Of a stretch of 64,000 nucleotides of DNA, positions 12,603-23,230 are shown in pieces (the first letter of the stretch is position 1; each line of letters opens with the position of its first letter). The stretch is from Sanguinoderma infundibulare. Its lineage: Eukaryota; Basidiomycota; Agaricomycetes; Polyporales; Polyporaceae. The stretch spans positions 744,001 through 808,000 of the forward strand of contig JAVLRN010000010.1 of assembly GCA_032821775.1 (NCBI GenBank). Reading direction: 5' to 3'. A program made the translations under genes and the position numbers. The notes under the pieces were generated by a model, which saw only the letters and a list, made by a program, of their open reading frames with translations, searched no databases and was not told the origin of the DNA.

Positions 12603-12837
12603 ATTTTCAAAAAGATAAGGCCCTTCAAAAAAGTACGTTCAGGTCACTTAGCTAACCGACGTCGATGAGAGCCCAAGCTACTAGTGAGCCTCCTGAATGC
12701 ACCTCGCGTGGTCCCCACGGTGCCCTGCTGGGCTGCTAATGCGATTGGCCTGGGGCGGGGGCACCCGATTCGCCGTCAGCTAGCTAATTAACCTGGACGT
12801 GGTTTTTTCAAGAGGGCCTAGCTAACTTTTTGAAAAC
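12603..12837. mobile_element. MITE-like inverted-repeat element, decayed
   Basis: The left arm (about 12603-12655) and right arm (about 12781-12837) are imperfect reverse complements over roughly 50-58 bases. Both begin with TTTTCAAAAAG, then share GGCCCT, a run of six A, ACGT, CAGGT and TTAGCTA with small gaps. The interior of about 125 bases is not coding. I see no convincing target-site duplication, so this is an old or degenerate element, or a non-mobile inverted repeat. It lies between the F-box gene and the GPI1 fragment and has no counterpart in the 51-56 kb copy. Confidence 0.55.
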
Positions 12838-12884
12838 ATCTGCATCGTGGCAAACATACACCTGTCAGCCACTCCCCCACTACC

Positions 12885-13443
12885 AAGGATTGTGAGAGGG
12901 TATATGCAACGGAAGGTTCCCCTTTGCCTGAACGCTTCCTTCATGACCCAGCGAGCGAATGAAGTGGGCATCGAGGGCTGTATTGGATATCTTCTCTATA
13001 GCCTGCGCAGGACCGTCTGCCAACCCATGAGCGGGCAGGATATCGAGCTCTTGAAGGAGGAGAATCACATGGGTTGATATTTGGGATGCCGGTAAAAGTA
13101 GCACAAGCTGGGGCCTTCGACGATGCTATCGAAGATGGAAAATTCAGGGCCAGAGCCATCTGTCGACGGGCGACAATAGCCAAGGACAACGGGGTCAGAC
13201 GAAAGGACGTTGCATAAACTAGACCATTCGTTGAATGAGACGGTCGACGCCATCATGCGCTCTGCTACCTATGAGGGGTCGTTTCCAGCCATAGCAGATG
13301 CCTTCAGAAGTAGAGATATCTGTTGGCCCTAGAACAAGAGGAGACATAGCTCCTACATCGTCGTCGAGTGGAGAGGACCACCGTCTCTTGCCGGACGACC
13401 CCGATATGATCATAGACGCTCGTCTCTGCCGCCGCGACAACAT
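12885..13443 (-). pseudogene. GPI1 fragment, copy 1
   Basis: This is a 5'-end copy of the intact GPI1 gene at 52.1-54.4 kb. Shared peptide blocks, in order, are MSPLVLGPTDISTSEGICYG with WKRPLI, then SSDPVVLGYCRPSTDG, and then ELDILPAHGLADGPAQAIEK with ISNTALDA. The blocks fall in different frames. The end of exon 1 and the first intron are missing: sequence after WKRPLI joins straight to the region matching exon 2. Everything encoding the membrane segments is absent. It cannot make a working enzyme subunit. Confidence 0.8.
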
Positions 13444-13458
13444 GGGCGCTAAAGCGGC

Positions 13459-13662
13459 TTGGTTGAGCGTCGGTTCAGTTGCAAAAAGCGTTCGTTAGGC
13501 CAAGAATTGAGGGATGCACGTCAAGTACTGGCTCCCTGCGCCGGCGTTCCTAGTCTCTTTTCTCCGATGCTTCCAGATGCTTACCTACAGAAGCTGGCGG
13601 AGGTGAGGAGGATCTTGCTTCCGGACGAGGGGAACGCTGGGGAACGAGTCCGCTCTACCTGA
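13459..13662 (+). pseudogene. Tail fragment of the orphan gene next to GPI1
   Basis: The end of this frame, LAEVRRILLPDEGNAGERVR, matches the C-terminus of the minus-strand gene at 51.4-51.8 kb (LAEVRRILLPDDGNTGQPVR), and both finish with Ser-Thr-stop. Upstream residues do not match, so only the last exon segment seems to be retained. Confidence 0.65.
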
Positions 13663-13816
13663 ATTGTGGACCACGGTGTGCTAAACTGCGTCTTCATAAA
13701 GTGTACCTTTGTGAGACATTTCCCTCCTGTCATTGTGAATGGCAAGTAGCGAGACTTCGGGAACATATTGAATCGTTGCGTCGAGTCAAAAAGTTTGTCG
13801 CGAAGCACCTTCCTAA

Positions 13817-13886
13817 TGCATTACGGGGAGTCGAACCCCTGACTCGTCGTTGCAAACGACCAAGGTTGCCACTAACGCACTAATGC
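13817..13886 (-). tRNA. tRNA-like sequence, anticodon UGC, glycine-tRNA-derived
   Basis: On the minus strand a cloverleaf can be drawn: acceptor GCATTA pairing with TAATGC, a D-arm like that of the tRNA-Gly at 16.0 kb, an anticodon stem GTCG/CGAC around loop TTTGCAA, and a T-arm with GGGG, TTCGACT and CCCC. The anticodon would be UGC (Ala), but the body resembles tRNA-Gly(GCC) nearby. There are weak pairs at acceptor position 7 and the T-stem base. It may be a pseudogene or a tRNA with changed identity. Confidence 0.5.
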
Positions 13887-14155
13887 ATGTCGGAAGGAAT
13901 GCTGCTATATCTAGTTGTTGGTGGCGGTAGAGCCAGACGCCGACGCTTCCGTCCGATGAGGAACAGAAGCAGAAGACGTAGGCGACGTCCGCGGCCGGAT
14001 CTGTCCTGAATGACGTTATCCTGGATGAGACGGAGAGTTCTGAGCTAACCGAGCCCTGTTTTGGACAGAGGCGGGGGATTATTCAGAGAAGCTACGTGTG
14101 CGGATGCCCGAGCAGACGTACGACGGAGATGCTCTTCGCGCCAATGCATCCACAC

Positions 14156-15400
14156 GATGGCTGAGCTCTGCATAGACCGGGGGGCCAGTTGTTCAGTCAC
14201 AGCAGCATCGTGCATACCGGCGATGCATCCTGGCATACCAAACCTGTAGGCCGTATTGCATCCATTGAGCGAAAAAGTCCCTGTTCTCGCAGAGGAACAA
14301 CTGAAAGGCGACGCCAATGATCACGTCGTTTCAGCACCAGCCAAACGCAGTTGTAGAATCTACATCTATGTGAGCGTGGCGCATTTTAGGCCAAGCACGA
14401 GAACCCACCTTAGTTACTTGGAGATGGACTGCACTGCGCGTGGTAGACGTACAGTCCTTGTTTGTATCTGAGATCGAACTGTTCCGCTATGACATTGATG
14501 TTCAGCCATGCCTCCCATAGGAACATGCTTACTCGTGGTCAAAAACATCCCAGAGATATTGTATGCCGTCGAAAGATCTTTTAGAGAATGACTTCGTCAC
14601 CTCTGATCTGGAATCGTGTCGCTGTGTCGAGTATCTGGATGGCTGAGAGACGGTACCGCACTCCCAACCGCTTCCGACTTTTCGACGATGGTTTCCAAGT
14701 GAACAAGATTAACCTGCATCAGAAGCACGTCCTTCCAATCAAGGACAATCTCTGCAGCCGAGAGGCGTCATACTTGGCGTCAACTCGCCTTCAGGCGGTG
14801 CCTTTGCAGATGTTCGTGGCCCCCGAGCGAGTGAAATCGGCGTCGAGCGTTGCACTGGATATCTTCTCTATAACATGCACAGGGCCGTCGGCCAACTTTT
14901 GACAAGGCAGAATACCGAGCTCGTTGAAGTTGAAGGAGTAAACCGCATGGAAAGTTGGCGCTTGTGACGTCGGTACGTCATGCCTGTGGAAAACTCAGCC
15001 AACATCCTGACAGCACGTCTAATGGGAAGCATACCGCAGCTGAGGATGAGGTCGTAAAAGGACAATGCTGGGCCACGGCCACAGCATGTCGGCACGCGAT
15101 AATATTCGAGGACGACGGGGCCAGACGAGAACATGTGGCGCACACCAGACCGTGACGATTCGCTGCGTGAGATGGTCAACGCGCTCATGCGCTCTACTAC
15201 CTGCAAGAATCTGTTCAACAACGATCTTCATTTACCGCTCATGTTGACAGCTTGCTTACAGCACGACTTCCGGTGCACAGGGCACCGGCGATGCAGATGA
15301 GGGATTTGTGAGGGACTATTTCCAGCCATAGCAGATGCCTTCGGTAGCCGCGAGATCATGAGGAGACATGGCTGGATCCGATACGTCATTGTCGAGTGCA
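14156..15400 (-). pseudogene. GPI1 pseudogene, copy 2
   Basis: A longer degenerate copy of GPI1. Nucleotide identity to the intact gene can be followed from its 5' end (EGICYGW region at about 15330) through the exon with RHMFSSGPVVLEYY, YRRHKRQLSMRF, the EQFDLRYKQGLYV region (about 14470) and the first conserved membrane exon (about 14230-14345, matching FHNCVWLVLNDVIIGVAFGS). In the exon matching EALLWLNNWPAG a TGG codon is TGA here (plus-strand TCA at 14197-14199). Homology fades near 14156, so the C-terminal half is absent. The blocks lie in several frames. The PIF-type MITE sits about 50 bases beyond its 5' end. Confidence 0.82.
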
Positions 15401-15447
15401 TGCCTTGAAGCTTGAAGGCCGAGAGCGAACTCAGTGGATTTTACTAA

Positions 15448-15939
15448 GGGCCTGTTCGGCAAAGAGTTGCGGAAAAGAGTTGCCGCTATTCCGTCACGTG
15501 CTGTACGACCGTTTGGAAAAGAGTTACCGGCGCTAGAGTTACCGCGATTTCCAGCGACGTTTAGCGCTCAGAAATGTGAATGCAGCGTAGGCCTCCCTCC
15601 CCTTCGTTCGCATGGCTCGCACTCCGTCTTGAGCCCTTGAATAAGAATATCTTCAGAATCGCTGTCCCATTCGACACGGACCATGGCGGAACCGCCAGAC
15701 TAGTGGACAAGATACGAGATGCGGCAGCAAGTGAATGAATAGAGGTGAGAGACGAGCGGGAGCCTGTGGGAGCGCGAATTGATTTCAGAGGCGATTAGCG
15801 CCTGGAGTAATCGGATTTCCAGGCATCCGAACACGAGAACTCTGGGGACAATCACGATTTTCCGGTACGACGAAAACTTGCCCATATATGGAGCGAAGTA
15901 CCGGCAACTCTTTTCCGCAACTCTTTGCCGAACAGGCCC
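15448..15939. mobile_element. PIF/Harbinger-type MITE, 492 bp, perfect 38-bp TIRs
   Basis: The ends are perfect 38-base inverted repeats (15448-15485 and 15902-15939), beginning GGGCCTGTTCGGCAAAGAGT. The element is flanked by a 3-base direct repeat TAA (15445-15447 and 15940-15942), the TWA target duplication of PIF/Harbinger elements; GGGCCTGTT ends are also typical of that superfamily. The interior has no transposase, so it is non-autonomous. The motif GGAAAAGAGTT is repeated inside the left end. The perfect TIRs and clean target duplication suggest a fairly recent insertion. It lies between the GPI1 pseudogene and tRNA-Gly. Confidence 0.9.
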
Positions 15940-15981
15940 TAAACGTTTAGTGAACAAAGCTATCATGAACATCTGGACATC

Positions 15982-16052
15982 GCATTAATGGGGTAGTGGT
16001 AACCTGGGTCGTTGCCATCGACCCGCCGGGGGTTCAATTCCCCCTTAATGCA
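15982..16052 (+). tRNA. tRNA-Gly (GCC)
   Basis: A full cloverleaf of 71 nt can be drawn: acceptor GCATTAA with TTAATGC plus discriminator A, D-arm GGGGTAGTGGTAACC, anticodon stem GGGTCG/CGACCC around loop TTGCCAT (anticodon GCC), and T-arm GGGGG, TTCAATT, CCCCC. The A-box-like and B-box (GGTTCAATTCC) promoters are present. This is the best-formed member of three glycine-tRNA-like sequences in the window. Confidence 0.9.
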
Positions 16053-16261
16053 TGTACAGGTCCATGAGGATTTTTGAAAGCGAACATTAGGCCAGAGTAG
16101 GCTTTTCTACCGCCGTTCCTGGGTCCGAAAGCCCTACCACATAGCTCCTGGCGTCTGTCCTACCGTTTCGCTTCCCCCCCGCCTAGCTTCGTGATGCGGC
16201 ACATCGTTTGCAGCGGACGAAGAAACAACTAGGACCAGTTGTTCACCGGTCACTGTCCTAC

Positions 16262-17877
16262 ATGCAGAAATGCCTTGAGCTGAGCTGCCTCCCCAAGCCC
16301 AGCTCTGGAGTCAAGTCCATCAAGGTGCGTTGCATCATCTATTCCCGCATCCCGCAATGCTTATCGTGACCTCTCTCAACATAGTTCAAGCGGTCGACAC
16401 CAGGTAGCGTTGGCAATATCATCAACTCACACCGGCCACCCAACCCCAACCGTGTGCTGGACCCCACCCATCCTGCGCTGCACCTCAAAGCCTCCCAGTT
16501 CGCCAAGGCGTTCCCCTGGCGGGTCTATCCCGGCTTCTCACTCCGAGCGCTGCCAAAGGGCCTCCTCGACAAGCCCTCGACGCCCTTCCCGGACCCCCCT
16601 TTCACGCAGACCCCAGCGCGGAGCGTTACACTCGTCCAGGAGAACGCACAGGACGTCGATGCGAGTGAAGGCGAAGGCGAGAGCGGCGGTGTGGGCGTCG
16701 ACGGAGCTGGGGAGGGCGCAACGGTGAGGTGGGCAGAGGCGGAGAGGGGCCGGATCAGCATGTCGCTCGTCGACGTGGCCACCAAGGGCATCGGGAGCCG
16801 CGTCGTGCACGTCGGCGTCCTCAACAAGCTCAAGAACGCCATCTCGCTCGTCGTCACGCGCGGCGCGGACGTCGAGAAGGGTACCGACGGCGTCGAGCGC
16901 ATAGTCTTTCGGGATGAGCAGGCGGGGGCGCACTGGGTGCTGCGTGGTGCGTGTCTTTGCTCCCTTCACTTCCCACCGCCTTTCTTGCGTCCTGGTCCCC
17001 ATCCCTGCGCTGCCTGCACCTGCGCCTCTGTTCCCATCGACTCGCCTTCTCGTCGTCCACCGTGTTGTTCTTCCTTCGCTGACCGCCCCACCCACACCCC
17101 AACTCATCCACAGACTGGACCTACCTCTGCCGGCCTCATCCCCTCCTGAACCGCACGCCCTACACCGAGCTCATCCCCGCCATCCGGCACGCGCTCCAGG
17201 ACGTCCACGTCCCCGGCCAGCGGCTCGAGGACGAGTGGAGCACGCCCGCCGCGCTCCAGATGTCCCAGCTGCTCGCCTCGCTCGGCACCCTCGGGGACTC
17301 CACCGGCGGCCCGTCCCCGAACCTCGTCGCGAAAAGCGCGTACCTGCGCAAGATGCTGGACAAGCTCGCCGCGCGGCACGGCACGCCGGATGACGATCGG
17401 TGGGTGGTGCCCCCCGGCCATACGTTCTTGGAGGCGATGATGGCGCGATTCCAGGAGCTGCTCGCGGTGCGTGCTGCTGCAGTCCTCACTTGGCTGGTTC
17501 AAGGCTGATCATGCGGGCTCGTCTTGCAGGAGATGAGGGCGAAGGCGGCTGCGGCCGAGGCTCGTCGATCGGCGATGGGACCGAAACTTGCGCCCTCCTC
17601 GAACCAGACTCATGCCCACGGCGACGCCGGACCCGGACCCCGCCGACCCACCGATCTGTTGTCTCTTGCAGGGCGGGAGATGGTCAAGGCTCGCTCCAGC
17701 AACCATATGCCCAACCGCAATGTCCGCGGCGACGATGCGCGGTATCCTCGCTCGCGCGGGGACGTTGCTGAACATCATCCACGAAGCCACCCCCGATCTG
17801 TACACCATCCACCGCACCGGACACTGCGTTCTAGTCTCCCGTCTTCTTCGAACCCCTCTGGTCCAGGTGACGCATAG
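16262..17877 (+). CDS. Unrecognised protein, four exons
   Basis: I do not recognise this protein. Exons read cleanly as 16262-16324, 16385-16946, 17114-17466 and 17530-17877, with phases that join. The start is MQKCLELSCLPKPSSG. Exon 2 carries a conserved-looking Pro-rich segment (SHRPPNPNRVLDPTHPALHL, then FAKAFPWRVYPGFSLRALP) and, after an acidic low-complexity insert, SRVVHVGVLNKLKNAISLVV. Exon 3 begins DWTYLCRPHPLLNRTPYTEL and includes YLRKMLDKLAARHG. The C-terminal exon is Ala/Arg/Pro-rich and the least certain. No signal peptide or membrane segment is seen. The basic Pro-rich N-terminal half would suit a mitochondrial or RNA-associated protein, but this is only an impression. Confidence 0.65.
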
Positions 17878-18203
17878 AGCATAGAATACGGCTAGAGCGT
17901 ACCCCACAACACAACTTGGGCTTGAACGTCGTTGCTTGGGGTTAATGGTTCTACTTGTTTGGACTTGTCTATATGTTTGATGTGTAATTCTTCCTCCCGT
18001 CGCCCAGCCTCAACTCGATTGCAGAGAGACGCTGGTACACGCGCTCGCTTGGGCGAGGACACTACCCATAAGACCCAATGGCATATGGAGCTTCGAGTCG
18101 GAGCGAGTGATTTCATTTTGAAACGACAGTCCAACATCGGTCAGGCGCTGAGCGAAGAATGTAATATATAAACTGACAACCACAAAAATCGATCCCCAAC
18201 TCG
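17878..18203. other. Intergenic, nothing recognised
   Basis: About 325 bases between a plus-strand gene and a degenerate minus-strand region. No signal beyond ordinary flanking sequence is seen. Confidence 0.45.
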
Positions 18204-19863
18204 TCAAAAGTCCACGATCCCCTTCTCCAACCTTTCAAGCTTTTCTTCATCATTGCCGAACATGTCGGCGAACATCATCACTGCACCCGGCTCTGGTGGT
18301 AAGATCTTAAGACCGCATGCTTTTCGCATTCTCGCAGGACTTCCGCATACGTGATCCGGTCCCTGTGACCGAGTGTCGCGAACTGCACGATCGCACGACC
18401 GCGGAACAGGTGGGCTGCGGTTAACTGTTTGGAGCACGAGAAACCCGTCCTCGAACAGCTCGCGTCGATCAGGGTCGGTGAACGTGTCTGGACACGCAAT
18501 CTCGAGCGGGATCAGATGCTTAGCTTCGGGAGACATCTCGAGAAGGTCGGCGGGCAACTGCAGCTGGCGAATGTAGATGTTTATTGGTCTTCTGAAGCGA
18601 GTTAGGAACAGGGGTACGTACGCCGGGGAGTAGATCCATGGTCGCTTTGCTGAGTTGTTCTTCAGGGTAATCTTGAGCTGGTCCAAGGATTGCTGCAAGA
18701 TCTGATGAGACTCCGGACGATAGATATCGATGTGGTAGGATGGGCATCAATCAATCTGTTGAAACGGTGCAAAGTTCGATGCACGCACCACCTCGGCCTC
18801 CGCACCGCGAGCCTCACGAGTGACTTCTTCATATCCTTCCTCGAGCCGCTCGATAATCTCTACTCTGAGAATGCGCGGCAACGTGAGGGCCCCCAAGCCG
18901 CCTTGCTTGCGTTCCGCGTTACGTATTGCCTCCCGCGAAAACGTCTTGTAGTGAAGATCGAGGACCTCCTTCAGAATCCCGCCGCGACGTCGGCGAGACT
19001 CAACCACGATCGACGGGAGGCACAACCCAGGCAAGAAGGCGGGGTCGTTGTACTTGCTAGGGATCCAGGGGTACGTGCAACCCAACTTGGCGAGACGGCG
19101 GGTTCGATTGTTACTTTGCTAGCAAGGAAGGCAAAGGCAGAACACTCTCTACAAGATCCCGCTCGAGGTGTCCAAGAAGTCACCGAGGATTCCTATATTC
19201 CTTTCGAGCCACGGCGGTCGGGGGATCATCGCCGAAGTCAAGAGGACCCGAGCTGGTTGGACGAAGCTTCCAGGCCTTGCGTGACATTGTCGCTTGCATG
19301 TTTCGGTGAACATATGCACCCACAACGTCCGATTCATTGTGCGCCGGATCCAAGGTCTGCGCGATTTGATGGCGATGGCAGTGGCCGGAATGGTCGCAAT
19401 GTATCGATAACAAGACATTGATCTGGTTTGATCTTGTCTGACAGGGAGTGGAACATGAGCGCCGTATGGTTTGCAATGCGTACATACGCACTTCGTCCTC
19501 AGCCGACAGCTGTCACTCTCTGATGTGCCGCCATCGCCATCCGAAGCTTGTCAAGCTGTTCTGGTAATTAATGAGGGCTTCCTCGATGCAAGATACAACG
19601 TCATACAACTCACGTCCAAATGGAATCTTCTCTGCTGTCGAAGTGAATCCTGGGATCGGTGTTCGCCGCATAAATGACGGAGGTAGCAAACGCGACTGAA
19701 AATCATTAATCAGCACCGGCGAGTGACTTTCCGGCGTGTTCCAATACGCGCCGCGATGTGCGCCATAGCGATCACGCACAGACGACTCGAACAAGGACGG
19801 TCCAGACGGCCGAGTCCGAACGGCACGAGGCCGGGATAGCGTTTCTAAACAGACGCACGGCAC
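18204..19863 (-). pseudogene. Degenerate unrecognised gene
   Basis: Protein-like pieces occur on the minus strand but in changing frames with stops between them. In order they are RRTPIPGFTSTAEKIPFGRE with CIEEALINYQNSL (19.7-19.5 kb), YKTFSREAIRNAERKQGGLG with LPRILRVEIIERLEEGYEEV (18.95-18.8 kb), LQLPADLLEMSPEAKHLIPL (18.58 kb), HLFRGRAIVQFATLGHRDRI with TYAEVLRECEKH (18.4 kb), and FADMFGNDEEKLERLEKGIV to a stop at 18204. Some frame changes may be introns, but at least the 19.5-19.2 kb part shows stops in every frame. I cannot assign the family. Confidence 0.45.
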
Positions 19864-22210
19864 ACGGGCCTGCCGGCATGCGGACCCGGCTTCTGACAGA
19901 CGTCAACTGTGTTTCCGTCGCGACGAGAAGGAGAGCGCGGGAGGGGGCGGCCGCGCTCCGAGCCCCGGCCAGGAAGCCTAGCTGCGGCCTCCCTGACTCT
20001 GCACGCGCCTGGAGTCTGCCCTTGTGGCGCTGACGGGACATGGCCCTCGGGGGAAGCAGGTGCCCATCTAACCTCCTTGGAACTCGAATAGAACCCATCG
20101 CTTTTCCGTGCGCCCGCCCTCCCTGAGGGCACGATGCATGGGTAGAGTTCACGAGGTTTCTGACCCTTGAACCGGACGCGTTCCGAGACATACGCTCGAC
20201 CAAGAATCAGCGCCCCGCCATCTTCATGTACCTGAAACCTCCATGCCGATGTTGTTCGCCAGATGTTGCAAGTCATCTGCAGCGGCATGTTGCAAAACGG
20301 TCTGAAACCGGTCAGCGTGTAGGTTTGTGGGCGCATACTTAGTCCCATCAACCGGCGCCGGTTCGGAGAGAGCCAACCATGACGGTTCAACTCGTCGCTT
20401 CACATTTCCTATTGGCAGTGAACAATGGCTAGAAGCCGCAGCATATGTGCCACAACTCTATCGGCGAGAGCTACTGCGAGAAGGTTATGCATCTCAGGAG
20501 AGAACGCAGGGCGCTTACCCTTCTGAGATGCTTAACCAACCCATTAGCGCGCCCTGTTTGTTGCGACTTAAGCGAGGACCGCATGCGACCTTCGAAGATC
20601 GCCCGAGCCCCCCAGCGAGAAGCAGGCAGAACTATTCCAGCCCACGAAAACCGTGCGCCAATATCTGATTCTCTGCGAACATCACGGAGGAGAACCTGGT
20701 CCTGGACCACATATCTGCGCGCGATAAGTGGTTCACAAGCAGCAGCAGTCATCAGCCCAGCGCTGCGGTATCGCGGGACGAAATCTTCACAACGCACCCT
20801 TCACGTTCCAACGCACACCACTTCGGACTTCTTTCTGCAGGGGGGTGGATCCGACGCCGCCGACAGGCGTTGGGTTTTGCACTACAGGGTGGCAAATGCT
20901 AAGCCTTAGCGAGGTGGTTCGCATATTCCTCCAGGGCAGCACAGCGCTGGGCGCTGCTTGGGCGCATCCCGATGATGGCGGCACTCGGCAGGTGCATTTC
21001 TGGTAGAAATTCTACACGGCTTGTCGCGGACTGTACCTGAGGTGAGTCTATCTGGAGTGCTTGCTCGGACTGCGGAGGCTCACCTGCGAGTCAACTTGAC
21101 TAGAACCTTGTTCTCGGAGAAGACGGCTCCGTCGAGGAGGTCTCACGAATCCACGTCGCATCCAGCGAACGCCGAACAGACGCAGCCTACACCTTGGCTG
21201 GAGATCAGTCATCCATACTCGTGAAGAGTAAAAAAACGTCCGCACTCAGATGACACGCGTTTCGCTCGGCGGCCACAGGCGAGCACCTCATCGTAATCAA
21301 CGTGGGGAGTAGATTTGTTCTAGGAGGGACGATGCGACTCACCTCCATAAGCGTGGCCAAGCTCCCCGGTCAGATGGGAAAACAGGAAGATGCGAAGACA
21401 CTGATATCAGACGGCACCGTCTGCACGCACCAAGTTGGCCCGGCTCATCAGAACGCTAATTCACGCGATCTCCCCCGCGAGATCGAGCGCATATGGCGTG
21501 CAGCGTTGTCGAGGAGACACATACGTGAGATCCACGGAGGAAGGCAGAAGTGAATACAAAGACACACGAGCCGCGAGCGACGAGGATCCTGGCGTCGACG
21601 CTCGGTGATAACGAGCTATGGGCGAGTACAATGGGCCGAAGCCAAGTCGCGATGGCTACAGAGAATTTGATGGGTCGTCGCAGCCGTCGTGCTCATTTTG
21701 CGGACGGGGAGGTCGAGCGCAGTGATTGGGCATAGAGTTTGGTCTTGGTCAAGATCCCAGCGACGCCTCGAGGGAGGACCGAACCGACAAACATACCCTT
21801 TTGGGGACAGCGCTCGGGCGCCACGTGTGGACTGATACCGGAACGATCAACAAACGACTCGCCGCATTTGTCTGTCCTCTTATTCCCCTCCTCCATGCGC
21901 GCAAACTCTGCACGAACGTCGCCTTATTCTCCAACAGGAATCATGCTCACTACTCTCTCTATAAGAGTCGCTTGCCCTCCGACCGACGCCGCAACAAACA
22001 CACTGCCTCGTGAGCCATTGCGCCCCGAGCGCCCACCATCACACCGCGCCTCTCCCGCCGCCTCGCGCCCAGCTCGTGTCGATCACCTCCTTGCGCCCAC
22101 TCGAGTACACTATTGTCCGCCCGGTTCGTTCGACTATACCCGTCCTAGTAGTTTCCGCCTATAATATTCTGCTCGCGCCGTCGCATCTCAGCCCTAGTAC
22201 CCCATTCGAC
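19864..22210. other. Gene-poor stretch, no gene recognised
   Basis: About 2.3 kb in which open frames up to 180 codons occur on both strands, but none has a family signature, signal peptide or credible splice pattern. In GC-rich DNA such frames are expected by chance. The last few hundred bases form the promoter of the Clp1-like gene. Confidence 0.5.
21960..21965 (+). promoter_or_regulatory. Candidate TATA box of the Clp1-like gene
   Basis: TATAAG within CTCTCTATAAGAG, about 245 bases before the ATG, followed by C/T-rich sequence. The distance implies a long 5' UTR, so this is a tentative call. Confidence 0.35.
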
Positions 22211-23230
22211 ATGTTCCAAATCGCCTCCCGCCATTCTGTTGTCCCCGAGGCCCTCAACCTCTCCTCCGCTCACTACTCATACCCCGTGGCGCAGAAGCTC
22301 AACATCCCGCGCCGTCTTGCGCGCCCCAGCTTCGCCGAGCCCGCTCGTGACGCCGTCGCGCGTCTCGACCCCGGTCTCGCGGGCGTTCCGCTCGAATACA
22401 TTAGAAAAATGCTTGCTGGCAATGCTAATGAGTGCGCACCTTCCATAATGTCACGCGGCGCAAAACGCTAACTGCAGTCTTATTCCAGGACGCTCACCGC
22501 CATGTCCCTCCTTACGATCCCCAGCTCGCTTCCATGCGCGCACCTACCACCCGCGCTCGACGCGCCCATCCGGCCGTCCTCGCACATGCCAGACACGTCC
22601 GCGTTCCCGAGCCACGTCTTCGCCATCCTCTCCTCGCGCTCCTCCTCGACGACGCCGACCATCGCGTCCTTCGCGGATCGCTCCTCCCTCTCGCCCTCCA
22701 TGACCGTGCCCCTCTACCCCGCCTCCTCGCTCGTCATGGCCGTCCACTGCTCGCTGCTGCCCCCGCTCCCGCAGATGCACCGCAGCGCCGGCCGCCGCGC
22801 CGCGCTCACGCTCCCCATCGTCCCCCTGACGGTCCCCAGCCCGGAGACGTACGCGCTCCTGCACGCGTACCTGCACACCATGCGCCCCGACACGCTCCTC
22901 GCCGCGCTCCTGCCCGCCCTCGCGTCCGCGCTCCCGCACGTCTCGGCCTCGGGCAGCTCCGCGGGCGCGAACAAGCTCGTGTACGTCGCCCAGTTCTCGT
23001 CCGACCGCCTCGTCCGGCTGTCCTCTGCGCTCGCCGGCGCGGCGTTCCAGCGCGGGGGCTCGACACAGGCGGCGATGGGCGGCCTCATGGCGCACGTCAA
23101 GGTCATCAACGGGCTCTGGCAGAACGTGTGCGCGCTGGGCGTGTTCGACGCGGAGCTCTGGGGCGTCATGGACCTCGCCTGGGAGGTCGTCCTCGCGGCG
23201 ATGACGAAGGTCATGGACAACAAGGCGTGA
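22211..23230 (+). CDS. Clp1-like developmental protein (agaricomycete)
   Basis: A protein of about 320 residues from two exons (22211-22431 and 22489-23230). It resembles the Clp1 (clampless1) family of basidiomycetes, known in Coprinopsis and Ustilago as a regulator of clamp formation and dikaryon proliferation. This is unrelated to the RNA kinase also called Clp1. The basis is my recollection of the family pattern: an N-terminal LDPGLAGVPLEYIRKML, a middle with FPSHVFAILSSR and LVMAVHCSLLPPLPQ, PIVPLTVPSPETYALLHAYL, and the C-terminal block AHVKVINGLWQNVCALGVFD with AELWGVMDLAWEVVLAAM. No DNA-binding or membrane domain is seen. The coding sequence is strongly GC-biased at third positions, giving long but false open frames on the other strand and in frame +1. 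Confidence 0.6.

Larger units (their letters stand above)
10808..13886 (-). repeat. Inverted segmental duplication, copy A (degraded)
   Basis: Read on the minus strand, this block contains a tRNA-like sequence (13817-13886), the tail of an orphan gene in opposite sense (about 13459-13662), the 5' part of GPI1 (about 12885-13443) and an F-box gene (10808-12505). The same four elements in the same order lie on the plus strand at 51180-56070. The GPI1 portion here is truncated, which makes this copy about 1.8 kb shorter. Confidence 0.8.

Noticed and set aside
12885..15400. RIP-type mutation as the cause of the GPI1 copies' decay
   Set aside because: GC content is not depressed and only one diagnostic codon change was traced by hand, so I list it only as a test.
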